Shown: piece by piece, positions 1-9,326 of the stretch
Layout of the letters: every line of letters begins with the position of its first letter
Position numbering within the stretch: position 1 is the stretch's first letter
Assembly (NCBI RefSeq): GCF_015550425.1
Contig: NZ_JADNAT010000011.1
Span: 65,179-129,178, forward strand
Reading direction: 5' to 3'
DNA length: 64,000 bases
Source: Clostridium sp. 1001275B_160808_H3
GTDB lineage: Bacteria; Bacillota; Clostridia; Clostridiales; Clostridiaceae
Position numbers and translations under genes: made by a program
The notes under the pieces: generated by a model
Database searches by the model: none
The model's input: the letters and a program-made list of their open reading frames with translations, nothing else
Told to the model about the DNA's origin: nothing

Positions 1-1
1 T

Positions 2-553
2 GATGATGTTGACAAAGAGCATAAAAGGGATGATTTAATAATTTGGAATGCTGTATATACTAGGGAAATTATAAAGAGTGGAATTTCTAAGAAATATCTA
101 CATCCTATTTATAATAAATTTTATAGGCAAATTAAGGAAGCAAGTAATATAAGTTCATTGCAAGTTATTGAGATAAATATGATAAATGAATATATAGATT
201 TACTAATAAATGATACAGAAGTTACTGATAGCTTTACTGTTAATAAGCTTTTGCAAGCTCTTCATTTAAATATAGAAAATCATACTTCATTAGAAACAAT
301 ATGTAATAACTTAAATATATCAGTAGGATATGCATCAACATGTTTTAAAAAGCATAAAGGAATATCTATAATGAAATATTTAAGAGAAATAAAAGTTGAA
401 AGAGCTAAAACTTTACTTTTAAGTACTGAAAAGAGCATATTAGAAATAAGTATATTATTAGGATTTCATGATCAAAGTCATTTCACTAATACCTTTAAAA
501 AAATTGTAGGTATGTCACCATCAGAATTTAGAAATAAAAATTATTCAATATAA
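2..553 (+). CDS. AraC-family transcriptional regulator, 5' end missing
   Basis: The reading frame is open from the first bases of the window, so the true start lies upstream. About 183 residues remain. The last ~100 residues form an AraC/XylS-type double helix-turn-helix: a first helix pair around LETICNNLNISVGYASTCFK, then the family signature ILEISILLGFHDQSHFTNTF and the typical end GMSPSEFRN. The upstream part is helical with no recognised ligand domain, so the inducer is unknown. The protein should bind DNA and control a nearby or distant operon. A TTG at 158 could serve as a start only if the upstream frame were not coding, but the continuous open frame argues against that. The next gene is in the same direction after an 83-nt gap. 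Confidence 0.85.
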   Translation, partial: DDVDKEHKRDDLIIWNAVYTREIIKSGISKKYLHPIYNKFYRQIKEASNISSLQVIEINMINEYIDLLINDTEVTDSFTVNKLLQALHLNIENHTSLETICNNLNISVGYASTCFKKHKGISIMKYLREIKVERAKTLLLSTEKSILEISILLGFHDQSHFTNTFKKIVGMSPSEFRNKNYSI

Positions 554-636
554 TTACAATTAATTGAATTCAATTTAGTTTAATAATATAATTTAAAATA
601 AGCATTTAAAAATAATATTAAAAAGGGGGCATAAAA

Positions 637-2415
637 ATGTCGTTAGAATGGAGTTTAAAAGAAATATATCCATCATTTAATTCTAAAGAGTTTATTACAG
701 ATTTAAAGAAAGTTGATGAGGGAATAGAAGATCTTAAAAGCTTTGCTAAATCTACTGATGAAAAATCAAATGATGTAGTAAAATTAGAGGAATTAATAAA
801 TAAGTTAGAGAGCATAAATTTACTTATAAATAGAATAGGTGCTTATGCAAATTTAACTTTAAGTACAGATTCAAAAAATGCAGAAGGAAGAAAGTATTTA
901 GATGTTATAAATTCTAAATATAGTCTTTTAGCAGAGCCGCTAACAAAAATTTATAAATGGATAGCAAATATAAAAGATATAGATACTTTAGTAAATTCAT
1001 CAAATTTATTAAGTAAACATAAATTTTTTATAAATGAAATTAAAGAAAAAAACAAATATATGCTAAGTGAAAAAGAAGAAGCCATAATTGCTAAAATGAG
1101 AAATACCGGTTCAGATGCATGGTCAAATTATAAGGATTATTTAATATCAACACATAAGGTTGATATTAATATTGATAATGAAGATAAATCATTACCATTA
1201 ACAGTTGTACTAAATATGGCTTATAGTCCAGATGCAGAATTAAGAAAGAAAGCATATGAAGCAGAAATCAAATCATATTCAAAAGTAGAAGAAGGAGTTG
1301 CAGCAGCTTTAAATGGAATTAAAGGAGAAGTTTTAACTACTTCTGAGCTTAAGGGATATAAATCACCTCTTCATATGACATTAGAAGAATCTAGAATGGA
1401 TGAGGATATTTTAAATGCAATGCTTACTGCTATAAAGGAAAGCTTACCTACTTTTAGAAAATATTTAAGAAGAAAAGCAGAAATTCTAGGTCATAAAAGT
1501 GGATTACCATTTTATGATTTATATGCACCTGTTATAAATAAAGAAATGAAATTTTCTTATGAAGAAGGAAAAGCATTTGTTGAAAAGAATTTTAGAAGCT
1601 TTAGTGATAATCTAGCTGATTTTGTTGTGAATGCATTTAATAATAACTGGATAGATGTTATGCCTAAGGAAGGTAAAGTTGGCGGTGCTTTTTGTGAAAG
1701 TATAAAAGCTATAAATGAAAGTAGGATATTATTGAATTATGGTAATAGTTTTAGTGATGTTGTAACTATGGCACATGAACTTGGACACGGATTCCATAGT
1801 CATTGCTTAAGAAATGAAACTGTATTAAACTCAGAATATCCAATGACATTAGCAGAAACAGCATCTAACTTCTGTGAAATATTAGTAAAAAGAGGAGCTG
1901 TTAAAACAGCAACTAAAGAAGAAGCTTTTGCTATTTTAGAAGCAGAAATATCAGATTGTAATCAAGTAATAGTTGATATATATTCAAGATTTTTATTTGA
2001 AAGTGAAGTTTTTGAAAAGAGAAAAGAAAGTTCTCTTTCAGTAGAAGAAATTAATAATGCTATGTTAAATGCTCAAAAAGAAGCTTATGGAGATGGACTT
2101 GATAATAACTTCTTGCACAAATATATGTGGACTTGGAAGCCTCATTACTATTATGCAACAGCTAACTTTTACAACTTCCCATATGCTTTTGGAAACTTAT
2201 TTGCAAAAGGTTTGTATGCTGAATATCTAAAGAGAGGTGAAAGCTTCTGCAAAGAATATGAAGAATTATTAGCTGTGACAGGAAAAGAAAAAGTTGCAGA
2301 TGTAACAAAAATAATGAATATAGATGTTCATGATGTTAATTTCTGGAGAAATTCTTTGAAGCTTATTGAAGAAGACATAGAAAGATTTATTGCTTTAAGC
2401 TATGAAATAAAATAA
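637..2415 (+). CDS. pepF: Oligoendopeptidase F, M3 family zinc metallopeptidase
   Basis: This 592-residue protein matches the usual length of PepF. Family M3 enzymes are cytoplasmic and cleave short peptides (about 7-17 residues), so the likely role is peptide turnover or recycling. The zinc motif HELGH is at residues 380-384, preceded by VTMA, and the probable third ligand is Glu407 in the segment TLAETASNF. The C-terminal region contains the family-typical stretch around WKPHYYYATANFYNFPYAFG. The start is supported by an AAGGGGG ribosome site 8-9 nt upstream of the ATG. It appears monocistronic and ends in a perfect 16-bp hairpin. Assignment is secure at the family level; preferred peptides are unknown. 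Confidence 0.95.
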   Translation: MSLEWSLKEIYPSFNSKEFITDLKKVDEGIEDLKSFAKSTDEKSNDVVKLEELINKLESINLLINRIGAYANLTLSTDSKNAEGRKYLDVINSKYSLLAEPLTKIYKWIANIKDIDTLVNSSNLLSKHKFFINEIKEKNKYMLSEKEEAIIAKMRNTGSDAWSNYKDYLISTHKVDINIDNEDKSLPLTVVLNMAYSPDAELRKKAYEAEIKSYSKVEEGVAAALNGIKGEVLTTSELKGYKSPLHMTLEESRMDEDILNAMLTAIKESLPTFRKYLRRKAEILGHKSGLPFYDLYAPVINKEMKFSYEEGKAFVEKNFRSFSDNLADFVVNAFNNNWIDVMPKEGKVGGAFCESIKAINESRILLNYGNSFSDVVTMAHELGHGFHSHCLRNETVLNSEYPMTLAETASNFCEILVKRGAVKTATKEEAFAILEAEISDCNQVIVDIYSRFLFESEVFEKRKESSLSVEEINNAMLNAQKEAYGDGLDNNFLHKYMWTWKPHYYYATANFYNFPYAFGNLFAKGLYAEYLKRGESFCKEYEELLAVTGKEKVADVTKIMNIDVHDVNFWRNSLKLIEEDIERFIALSYEIK

Positions 2416-2424
2416 ATTTAATTT

Positions 2425-2460
2425 TTAAGGGATATTTAAAACACTTTAAATATCCCTTAA
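2425..2460. terminator. Perfect 16-bp hairpin between convergent genes
   Basis: The arms 2425-2440 and 2445-2460 are exact inverted copies around the loop ACAC. The hairpin sits just after pepF and faces the convergent metallophosphoesterase gene. The following T-run is weak, so it is a probable terminator rather than a textbook one. Confidence 0.7.
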
Positions 2461-2552
2461 TTATAAGTTTAATATTAAATCTCTATTTTATAAATTTATA
2501 GGGTATAAATTTATAGTAATTTTGTTTGAATTAGTTTTTATTATCAAATATA

Positions 2553-3692
2553 TTAATGTAAGTTTATTTGAATTATTTCACTTCTACTTCCAATTCGGAT
2601 AGGAGGACCCCAAGTTCCATACCCAGAAGAAACTACTACATTTAAGTTATCTTTTTTCAAATAACCATAATCTATTTCGAATATTTTATCTGTAACTACA
2701 TTTCCAGGAGTAATTTGACCTTTATGGGTATGCCCAGAAAGTTGTAAATCAATATTAGCATCTAAGCTTTCATTTATATATTTAGGATTATGATCTATTA
2801 CTATCATAGTTTTAGATTTATCAAGATTATGTGTTAAATCTAATAATGAAGTTCTATCATTTTCAGAAAATCTATTTATTGTAATATCATCTCTACCTAT
2901 TATATAGAAGCTATCATTTATTAAAATCGATTCATCTCTTAAAACTTTGACAGAATTTTCTTCAAGAACACTTACTATTTGGTTTTCAGCTTTAGTCATT
3001 ATATCATGATTACCAAGTGAGGCATAAGTACCATATGTAGACTTTATTTTTGAAAATTCGCTTCCCATATTATAATCTAAAAATGGTTTTATATCACTAT
3101 CTATAATATCTCCAGCAATTATTACTATATCAGGATTTAAAGTGTTAATTTCTTTTACCATTTTAGAAAGTCTTTTGTTTTTAATTATATTTCCTAAATG
3201 TATATCAGACACCATAACTACATTTATAGGCTCTTTTAAAGATTCTTTATTTATATCTATATCAAAAGATTTTACATAAGAGTTTTTAGCATTAAAGCTT
3301 CCAATTATAGTTATTATAATAAAAATTACAGTGATTAATATAGTTTGATAAATGTAATATTTATTACTTAAATTATTTGATAAAGGTGATTTACTTACAA
3401 TAATATTTATAATTCCTATAATAGGAAAAGTTAATAAAGTGTACATTAATAATCCCATCCAATATGAGCCAATTAAATAAAGAAAGTTAGTTAAATTAGG
3501 AGATATAAATTTATTAAGAAACATTGAAACTATGTATGATAAGGCCAAAGCCCAAAAAATGATCCAAAAAACCAATGGAGAAATTTTGAAAATGTAATTA
3601 AATCCATTAAGTATTTTTCTACCTACATAATAATTTATTAAAAAATATAAAAGTGAAAATATAAGAAAAATAATTATATATTTAACCTTCAA
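2553..3692 (-). CDS. Membrane-anchored metallophosphoesterase
   Basis: About 379 residues. The first ~135 residues hold four or so hydrophobic membrane segments; the rest is a calcineurin-like phosphoesterase domain with the expected metal-binding blocks in order: SDIHLGN, GDIIDSD, LGNHD, a DHNP block and GHTHKG. This domain order is that of the YkuE/YaeI-like group. A phosphoester is the substrate class; in related proteins lipid-linked substrates such as UDP-diacylglucosamine have been proposed, but nothing here fixes the substrate. I chose the TTG at 3692 because GGAG lies 9 nt upstream; an earlier in-frame TTG at 3707 has no ribosome site. It is convergent with pepF. Confidence 0.85.
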   Translation of the reverse strand: MKVKYIIIFLIFSLLYFLINYYVGRKILNGFNYIFKISPLVFWIIFWALALSYIVSMFLNKFISPNLTNFLYLIGSYWMGLLMYTLLTFPIIGIINIIVSKSPLSNNLSNKYYIYQTILITVIFIIITIIGSFNAKNSYVKSFDIDINKESLKEPINVVMVSDIHLGNIIKNKRLSKMVKEINTLNPDIVIIAGDIIDSDIKPFLDYNMGSEFSKIKSTYGTYASLGNHDIMTKAENQIVSVLEENSVKVLRDESILINDSFYIIGRDDITINRFSENDRTSLLDLTHNLDKSKTMIVIDHNPKYINESLDANIDLQLSGHTHKGQITPGNVVTDKIFEIDYGYLKKDNLNVVVSSGYGTWGPPIRIGSRSEIIQINLH

Positions 3693-4074
3693 TTTAATCA
3701 ACTCCAAAAATAAATTTTAGATTATTATAACATAACAGTATTTTTAAACCAAACGGAATAATGAAATAATAAAAAGTGAATCTGAAAGAGTTAAGGAGAT
3801 AATTCATTTATATTGAATTATTAAAAATAAAAAATTAACAACATTTATAAATAGTAAGTATTTTATAAGATTAAATTTTTAGTTTTGAGTAGTAAAATAT
3901 CTGATATTGTTTAAGTATTTATTTCTTAGGTAGTAAAAAGATAATAATTTCCTAAAATGGTATTTTAACTCAATTATATTAGGAGTATAATATTTATATA
4001 ATTATTTTACTGTCATAATTTGGAAAAGAAATTACATATATTAAAAGAAAAATTATAAAGGGGATTGATTTATA
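3693..4074. other. AT-rich intergenic region, divergent promoters expected
   Basis: This stretch separates the divergently transcribed metallophosphoesterase and SdpI-family genes, so it must hold two promoters. I see a TATAAT at 3986-3991 pointing toward the SdpI-family gene, with only a weak -35 at about 3963. I see no small gene, no riboswitch and no convincing hairpin. Confidence 0.5.
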
Positions 4075-4410
4075 GTGCTTTTATTAATAATAGGGGGAAT
4101 ATCTATTTTTTGTGGAATTATATTATTTAAGTTTCCACCAGAAAGTATTAATGGGATGCTTGGATATAGAACTCCAATGTCAATGAAAAATAAGGATACT
4201 TGGGATGAAGCACAAAGATATAGTGGATTAACTATGATTATTTTTGGAGTGATTAGTTTAATAATAGGAGTAATATCATATAGTTTTAGAGGGTTATTGT
4301 ATAATGAAAGCTTACAGTTAATTCTGATGCTTTTAGGTGCAGTTATTATGATAATATTTGATGAAATCCATTTATGGAAAGTGTTTAATAAAGATGGAAC
4401 AAGAAAATAA
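4075..4410 (+). CDS. SdpI-family membrane protein
   Basis: A 111-residue protein with three hydrophobic segments. Between the first and second lies the family signature GYRTPMSMKNKDTWDEAQRY, which marks the SdpI/YfhL group. In Bacillus subtilis SdpI is the immunity protein against the SdpC toxin and also signals to the SdpR repressor. Many family members stand alone, as this one does, with no sdpC- or sdpR-like gene beside it, so the immunity role is only a possibility. GTG start, with AAGGGG about 11 nt upstream. Confidence 0.8.
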   Translation: MLLLIIGGISIFCGIILFKFPPESINGMLGYRTPMSMKNKDTWDEAQRYSGLTMIIFGVISLIIGVISYSFRGLLYNESLQLILMLLGAVIMIIFDEIHLWKVFNKDGTRK

Positions 4411-4510
4411 GATTTAATATACAAACTCTAATTTATTGAGTTGACTAGTGGAACAATTTCTAACTTATGATACAATGATGTAAAAAGTAATAAAGCTAGG
4501 AGGAGTAAGT

Positions 4511-7126
4511 GTGTTAAATCAAGAACAAGCTTTGGTTGTAAATGAACTAGAAAAAAATATTTTACTTCTTGCTTCAGCAGGTACTGGTAAAACTAATACT
4601 TTATCAAGTAGGATTTCTAATATTATAAAAAGTAATAAAGCAAAAGCTTCAGAAATATTATGCATAACTTTTACGAATAAGGCTTGTGCAGAAATGCGAG
4701 ATAGAATTGAAAAAGTTGTAGGGGAAGAGGCTAAAGATATTACTATAAGAACTTTTCATAGCTTTTGTTATGATTTAATTAAGATGGATGCGAAGAAAAG
4801 AAGCGATATATTTACTGATTTTATTGTCTTTGATGAAGAAGATTGTAGAGAAATAATAAAAGAGTGCAATTATTACAATTATCCTGTTTTTAAATTACAG
4901 CAGTTTATAGAGTTAATTAAGATAGAAAGAGCAAGGCTGGATTTATATAGTAATAATATTTTAGATGACTACAGTAAAACTATAGAAAATATACTCAAGT
5001 ATAATGAAGCTAAGATAAATTTAATATGTAGTGATAAAGGTATATTAAATAGTGAAATGAAGGACTTCTTAGTTAAAAAGGGTCATTTTTTAGTTAATCT
5101 ATATAATTCATTACTTTATAATAACCATGGATTAGACTTTGCAGATCTAACTTCAAAGGCAAAAGAAATATTAAAGGACGATAAGTTAGTCTTAAGCTTA
5201 AGAAAGACATATAAGTATATAAATATAGATGAAGTTCAAGATACAAGTACATTAGAGTATTTTATAATTGAAAAGATATTTAAAGAAAATAATATTTTAT
5301 TATGTGGAGATATGTTTCAAACTATTTATGGCTGGAGAGGTTCAGAACCACAAAAAATATTAGAATTTTATAAGAAAGAATATAATCCTATCGAAATAGT
5401 GTTTTCTAAGAATTATAGATCAACTAAGTTTATAACTAATGGATCTTTAAGCTTTTTAAAAAATGCTTTTGAATCTGAATATAAATCATTATATAAAAAT
5501 GAGATATCTTCAGAAACAAAAGAAAATGGCGAAAAAATAAAGTTAAAGATGTGTGACAATTTAAGAGATGAAGCTAGATTTATATTTGAAGAAGTTAAAT
5601 CATTAAAGGAAAATGGTGAAGACATATCAAAACTTTGTATTTTAAGTAGAGATAATAATTATAATATTAAGTTAAGCAGAGAGCTTGGAAGTATAATTGG
5701 ATATGAGGCTTCTGATTTTGAATTTATTTTAGTAGATCAATTTAAGTTTTTTAGAAGACAAGAAATAAAAGATATTGTTGCTTTTCTTAAACTTATTGCA
5801 AATAAATATGATAATGTAAGCTTAAAAAGAATAGTGAAAAGACTCCCAACAGGAATTGGAGATAAAACATTTGAAGTTATAGAATCAAAAGAATATAAAG
5901 AAGTTGGAATTTCTTTATGTGACTTTATAGATTTAAATGCAAGAAATTATGGAGAAAAGTATTCATTATTAATAAATGAATTTGCACAAGATAATATAAT
6001 AGTCTTTGATGTTGAAAGTACAGGAACGGATGTAACAGAAGATGAAATAATACAAATAGCAGCTATAAAGATAAATAAACATGGTGAAGTTATAGATACC
6101 TTTGAAAAGTTTTTGAAAAATAACAAGTCTGTAAAATCATCATTTAATGTACATGGATTTAGTGATGAATTCTTAAGTGAAAATGGTGAAGATAAGAAAA
6201 AAGTATTAAAAGAGTTTGTAGATTTTTCAAAAGATGCTGTTATAGTAGGACATAATGTGCAATATGATATAAATATTTTAACAAGTGAATTATATAGAAA
6301 TAACCTAGATGGCCCTAGATTTAAATCGTTTTATGATACATTAGATATATATAGGAGATTTTATACTAACTTACCTAATTATAAATTAGAGACACTTAGT
6401 AATAGATTTGAAACAAAAAATAAACCAAGTCATGATGCAATGGATGATATATTAGCTACTAGTGAGTTATTAGTAAGAGCAATAAATGAAAACTTAATTC
6501 CTACTTCAATGCAAAGAATAACTTATATGTCTAAGCATTTAAAATCATTTTCATATATTAATGATAAACTTAATGACTTATTTAAAGAAGCTGAACTAAA
6601 AAGGCCTCAAGATATAATTGTTGATATAATAAATAAATTTAATATAAAAACATTATATTCAGGAAGAGGAATTGAAGCAGTAAAAGAAGGAAGAGAAAAA
6701 ATAGAGAGACTTAGAGATTTTTATTCACTTGTAAGAGATTTAGATGATAATACAAAAAGTAACAGAGATTTTTTATTAGATATAATTAAATTAACAGGGC
6801 TTTCAAATGGGGAACTTGAAAATCTAATTATAAATAGAACTAATAAAAAAAGAATTCCAATAATAACAGTGCATCAATCTAAAGGTTTAGAATTTGATAG
6901 CGTATTTATAGTAGGACTTCAAGAAAATACATTTCCTTCATATATGTCAATAAAGTCAAATAATCTAGAAGAAGAAAAAAGAACATTTTATGTTGCATTA
7001 ACTAGAGCTAAAAGACATTTATATTTATTAACTCATCTACATGATGATTATAATAGAAAAAATGAAGTAAGTAGATTTTTAGGATATATAGATAAAGAGT
7101 ATATAGAATTAGATAATGATTATTAG
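4511..7126 (+). CDS. UvrD/PcrA-like helicase with an inserted DEDDh exonuclease domain
   Basis: 871 residues. An SF1 helicase core begins at once with Walker A ASAGTGKTNT (about residues 22-31), motif Ia TFTNKACAEMR and Walker B DEVQDTS near residue 240. Between roughly residues 497 and 640 a complete DnaQ/PolC-like 3'-5' exonuclease is inserted: ExoI FDVESTG, ExoII GHNVQYDINIL and ExoIII SHDAMDD, so the D-E-D-D-h set is present. Helicase motifs resume with VHQSKGLEFD (about 794) and YVALTRAKRHL (about 830). It probably unwinds and trims DNA in repair; the partner is unknown. GTG start with AGGAGG 7 nt upstream. Standard PcrA lacks this insertion and is normally shorter. Confidence 0.88.
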   Translation: MLNQEQALVVNELEKNILLLASAGTGKTNTLSSRISNIIKSNKAKASEILCITFTNKACAEMRDRIEKVVGEEAKDITIRTFHSFCYDLIKMDAKKRSDIFTDFIVFDEEDCREIIKECNYYNYPVFKLQQFIELIKIERARLDLYSNNILDDYSKTIENILKYNEAKINLICSDKGILNSEMKDFLVKKGHFLVNLYNSLLYNNHGLDFADLTSKAKEILKDDKLVLSLRKTYKYINIDEVQDTSTLEYFIIEKIFKENNILLCGDMFQTIYGWRGSEPQKILEFYKKEYNPIEIVFSKNYRSTKFITNGSLSFLKNAFESEYKSLYKNEISSETKENGEKIKLKMCDNLRDEARFIFEEVKSLKENGEDISKLCILSRDNNYNIKLSRELGSIIGYEASDFEFILVDQFKFFRRQEIKDIVAFLKLIANKYDNVSLKRIVKRLPTGIGDKTFEVIESKEYKEVGISLCDFIDLNARNYGEKYSLLINEFAQDNIIVFDVESTGTDVTEDEIIQIAAIKINKHGEVIDTFEKFLKNNKSVKSSFNVHGFSDEFLSENGEDKKKVLKEFVDFSKDAVIVGHNVQYDINILTSELYRNNLDGPRFKSFYDTLDIYRRFYTNLPNYKLETLSNRFETKNKPSHDAMDDILATSELLVRAINENLIPTSMQRITYMSKHLKSFSYINDKLNDLFKEAELKRPQDIIVDIINKFNIKTLYSGRGIEAVKEGREKIERLRDFYSLVRDLDDNTKSNRDFLLDIIKLTGLSNGELENLIINRTNKKRIPIITVHQSKGLEFDSVFIVGLQENTFPSYMSIKSNNLEEEKRTFYVALTRAKRHLYLLTHLHDDYNRKNEVSRFLGYIDKEYIELDNDY

Positions 7127-7297
7127 AAGATACTTATAGTCATTTTTATTAAGTTATAGTATAATAAAAAATATTATATAAGTTATAATGAAGAAAAAGG
7201 CTTTCAAGTAAGATATAAACTATTATATAGACTAATAGTTTAATTAATGAGATTATTATTTGAAGCAAATATAGTGATAACTGTGAGGGATAAAAAT

Positions 7298-7720
7298 ATG
7301 AAATACGATTTAAATGTATATGAATTAGGGCAATTATTAAGTAATATTACAAAAGAATATAATACAGAATTACTTTCTAAGATAAAATTGAGTGGTGGAT
7401 GGATGACTATGACTGGTAAAGTATCTGTAGTATCAATTCCAGAAAATAAAGTAGTTTTAAAAGGAAATAACATAATAACATTAAATATACAAGATAATGA
7501 ATGTGAAGGAAGCTTAATAAAAATTACAGGAGCTAAGGATAGTAAGTTTACTATTGATATAGCACCAACTAAATATAAGGAGTTTGGAAATACTGGATTA
7601 AATTTGAATAAGGTAAAAATAAATGAAAATGAATGTAAGCTTAGAATAGGTGAAGATATGATTTTCACTATTAGAAATGCTTCAGTTGAAAGTATATCAA
7701 ATATAATAAATAATATGTAA
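7298..7720 (+). CDS. Conserved-looking protein of unknown function
   Basis: About 140 residues, soluble, with no signal peptide, no membrane segment and no motif I recognise. It alternates short beta-like stretches (for example VVSIPENKVVLKGNN) and looks like a compact beta-rich protein. I chose the ATG at 7298, which follows GAGGGA with 7-8 nt spacing; an in-frame ATG at 7247 has no ribosome site. It sits alone between the helicase and the ThrE pair and ends in a clear terminator. I assign no function. Confidence 0.7.
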   Translation: MKYDLNVYELGQLLSNITKEYNTELLSKIKLSGGWMTMTGKVSVVSIPENKVVLKGNNIITLNIQDNECEGSLIKITGAKDSKFTIDIAPTKYKEFGNTGLNLNKVKINENECKLRIGEDMIFTIRNASVESISNIINNM

Positions 7721-7724
7721 TTTT

Positions 7725-7760
7725 AAAGGGAAAATCTTTATGATTTTTCCTTTTTCTTTA
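7725..7760 (+). terminator. Rho-independent terminator
   Basis: A 12-bp stem with one G-T pair (AAAGGGAAAATC with GATTTTTCCTTT) around TTTAT, followed by a T-rich run. It lies 5 nt after the stop of the preceding gene. Confidence 0.75.
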
Positions 7761-7914
7761 TTTTGAGAACAATAACTTTACAAGTTAATTTTTTTTATAC
7801 TTATTTAAGATTAAAATTAAAAAATAAAGTTTTAAAAAGGATGAAATCTATATGGACATGCTATTAGGAGAATTGTATAATATATGAAGTTAAATATAGG
7901 AGAAGGGAATTTAA

Positions 7915-8679
7915 ATGGAAATAAACGATATACTTCAAGTTGCAGCATATGCAGGTAAAATAATGTTAGAAAGTGGAGCAGAGGCTTATAGAGTAGAAGA
8001 AACTATGAATAGAATTTGCAACTCATTTGGAATTGAAGTAGCAGATAGTTACGCAACTCCAACAGTGATTATAGCATCAGCCTCACATAAAGGGGAAATA
8101 AAATCACTTGTAGTTAGAATTTCAAGTAGATCAGTAGATTTGCAAAGAATTCATAAAGTAAATGATTTAGCAAGAAATATATTAAATAATAAATTTACTG
8201 TAAAAGAATTAAAAGATAAATTAAAAGATATAGAAGAAGAAAAGAGATATTCAAATAAAATAACTATATTATTTTCAGCCATAGGCGCATTTGGATTTGT
8301 TTTTTTATTTGGAGGATCTTTAAGAGATGCAATTGCAGCATTTTTAATAGGAATAGTAGTTAAGTATTTTTCAATAAAAGGTGAAAATATAGGATTAAAT
8401 TCATTTTTTATTACAAGTATATGTGCTGGAATTTTAGCATTTCTAGCAATTATATCTATAAAAATCGGAATAGCTATAGATATGGACAAAGTTATAATTG
8501 GTTCTATAATGCTTTTGGTTCCAGGACTTGCAATTACCAATGCAATAAGAGACACAGTTGCAGGTGATTTAGTATCTGGTCTTGCAAGAGGGGCAGAAGC
8601 ATTTTTAACAGCTATTGCAGTTGCTATTGGAACTGGTGTGGTTTTAAGTTTTTGGATTGGAGCATTTGGAGGGATATAA
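7915..8679 (+). CDS. Threonine/serine exporter family protein, larger subunit
   Basis: 254 residues. The N-terminal ~110 residues are soluble and contain the ThrE-family block MLESGAEAYRVEETMNRIC; the second half holds about five membrane segments. In Corynebacterium glutamicum ThrE, a single long protein exports threonine and serine; many Firmicutes carry it split into this larger piece and a smaller hydrophobic one, which is exactly the next gene, starting 2 nt after this stop. Together they likely form an amino-acid or small carboxylate exporter; the substrate here is inferred from the family only. The ribosome site is GGAGAAGGG just before the ATG. Confidence 0.85.
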   Translation: MEINDILQVAAYAGKIMLESGAEAYRVEETMNRICNSFGIEVADSYATPTVIIASASHKGEIKSLVVRISSRSVDLQRIHKVNDLARNILNNKFTVKELKDKLKDIEEEKRYSNKITILFSAIGAFGFVFLFGGSLRDAIAAFLIGIVVKYFSIKGENIGLNSFFITSICAGILAFLAIISIKIGIAIDMDKVIIGSIMLLVPGLAITNAIRDTVAGDLVSGLARGAEAFLTAIAVAIGTGVVLSFWIGAFGGI

Positions 8680-8681
8680 AA

Positions 8682-9152
8682 ATGATTATTGAAGTTCTAT
8701 CAGCATTTATTGCATCATTTGCATTTGGAATAGTTTTTAATATTAAAGGTAAAAATTTGTTTTTTTCAGCTTTATGTGGTGCATTAGGTTGGTTTATATA
8801 TAAGTTTTCGCTGAAGGTTGGGAGTTCTGACACAACTGCCTTATTTCTTGCGTCTGTAGGGCTTAGTGTATATTCAGAGATCTTTGCAAGAATATTAAAG
8901 ACACCAGTAACTACATTTGTAATAGCAGCTTTAATACCTTTAGTTCCTGGTGGAGGAATGTATTATACAATGGTTGAAGTTATTACAGGGAATGTAATGA
9001 AATCATTAGAAACAGGAATAAAAACTTTAGCTTCTGCAGGAGTATTAGCTCTTGGAGTGATTTTAGTTTCTACAATTACTAAGACTTTAATAAGATATAA
9101 TTTAAGTAAAAAAGTAAAAGTTGATCCTAAAATTAATTCTTTAAATAGTTAA
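8682..9152 (+). CDS. Threonine/serine exporter family protein, small membrane subunit
   Basis: About 156 residues, nearly all hydrophobic, with four to five membrane segments. The block AALIPLVPGGGMYY is characteristic of the ThrE_2 half (the former DUF3815). It begins 2 nt after the upstream subunit, so the two are translationally coupled and probably act as one transporter. I chose the ATG at 8682, behind GGAGGG; an in-frame TTG 30 nt upstream lies inside the previous gene. A terminator follows. Confidence 0.85.
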   Translation: MIIEVLSAFIASFAFGIVFNIKGKNLFFSALCGALGWFIYKFSLKVGSSDTTALFLASVGLSVYSEIFARILKTPVTTFVIAALIPLVPGGGMYYTMVEVITGNVMKSLETGIKTLASAGVLALGVILVSTITKTLIRYNLSKKVKVDPKINSLNS

Positions 9153-9227
9153 TGAATAAAATTTATGAAAATACAAATAATATTATCATAGTCAGAAGTT
9201 TTATTTATAATTTGACTATGACTATGG

Positions 9228-9258
9228 GGCGTTGCAGGACAAAATGTAACGCCTTTTG
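9228..9258 (+). terminator. Rho-independent terminator after the ThrE pair
   Basis: A 9-bp stem GGCGTTGCA/TGTAACGCC with one G-T pair and an 8-nt loop, followed by TTTT. Unusually GC-rich for the neighbourhood. Confidence 0.75.
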
Positions 9259-9326
9259 ACTTTTTCCTAATAAAAACATATAATAATTAATGGCGAGAAT
9301 GTATGTTTGTAGGGAGGAAGAAGAAT

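Noticed and set aside
4075..4410. SdpI-like protein as immunity in a cannibalism-toxin system.
   Set aside because: No SdpC-like toxin, SdpAB or SdpR-like gene is adjacent, so the toxin-immunity role cannot be supported from this window.
4053..4424. Minus-strand frame opposite the SdpI-family gene.
   Set aside because: The plus-strand protein has the family signature and ribosome site; the opposite frame has neither.
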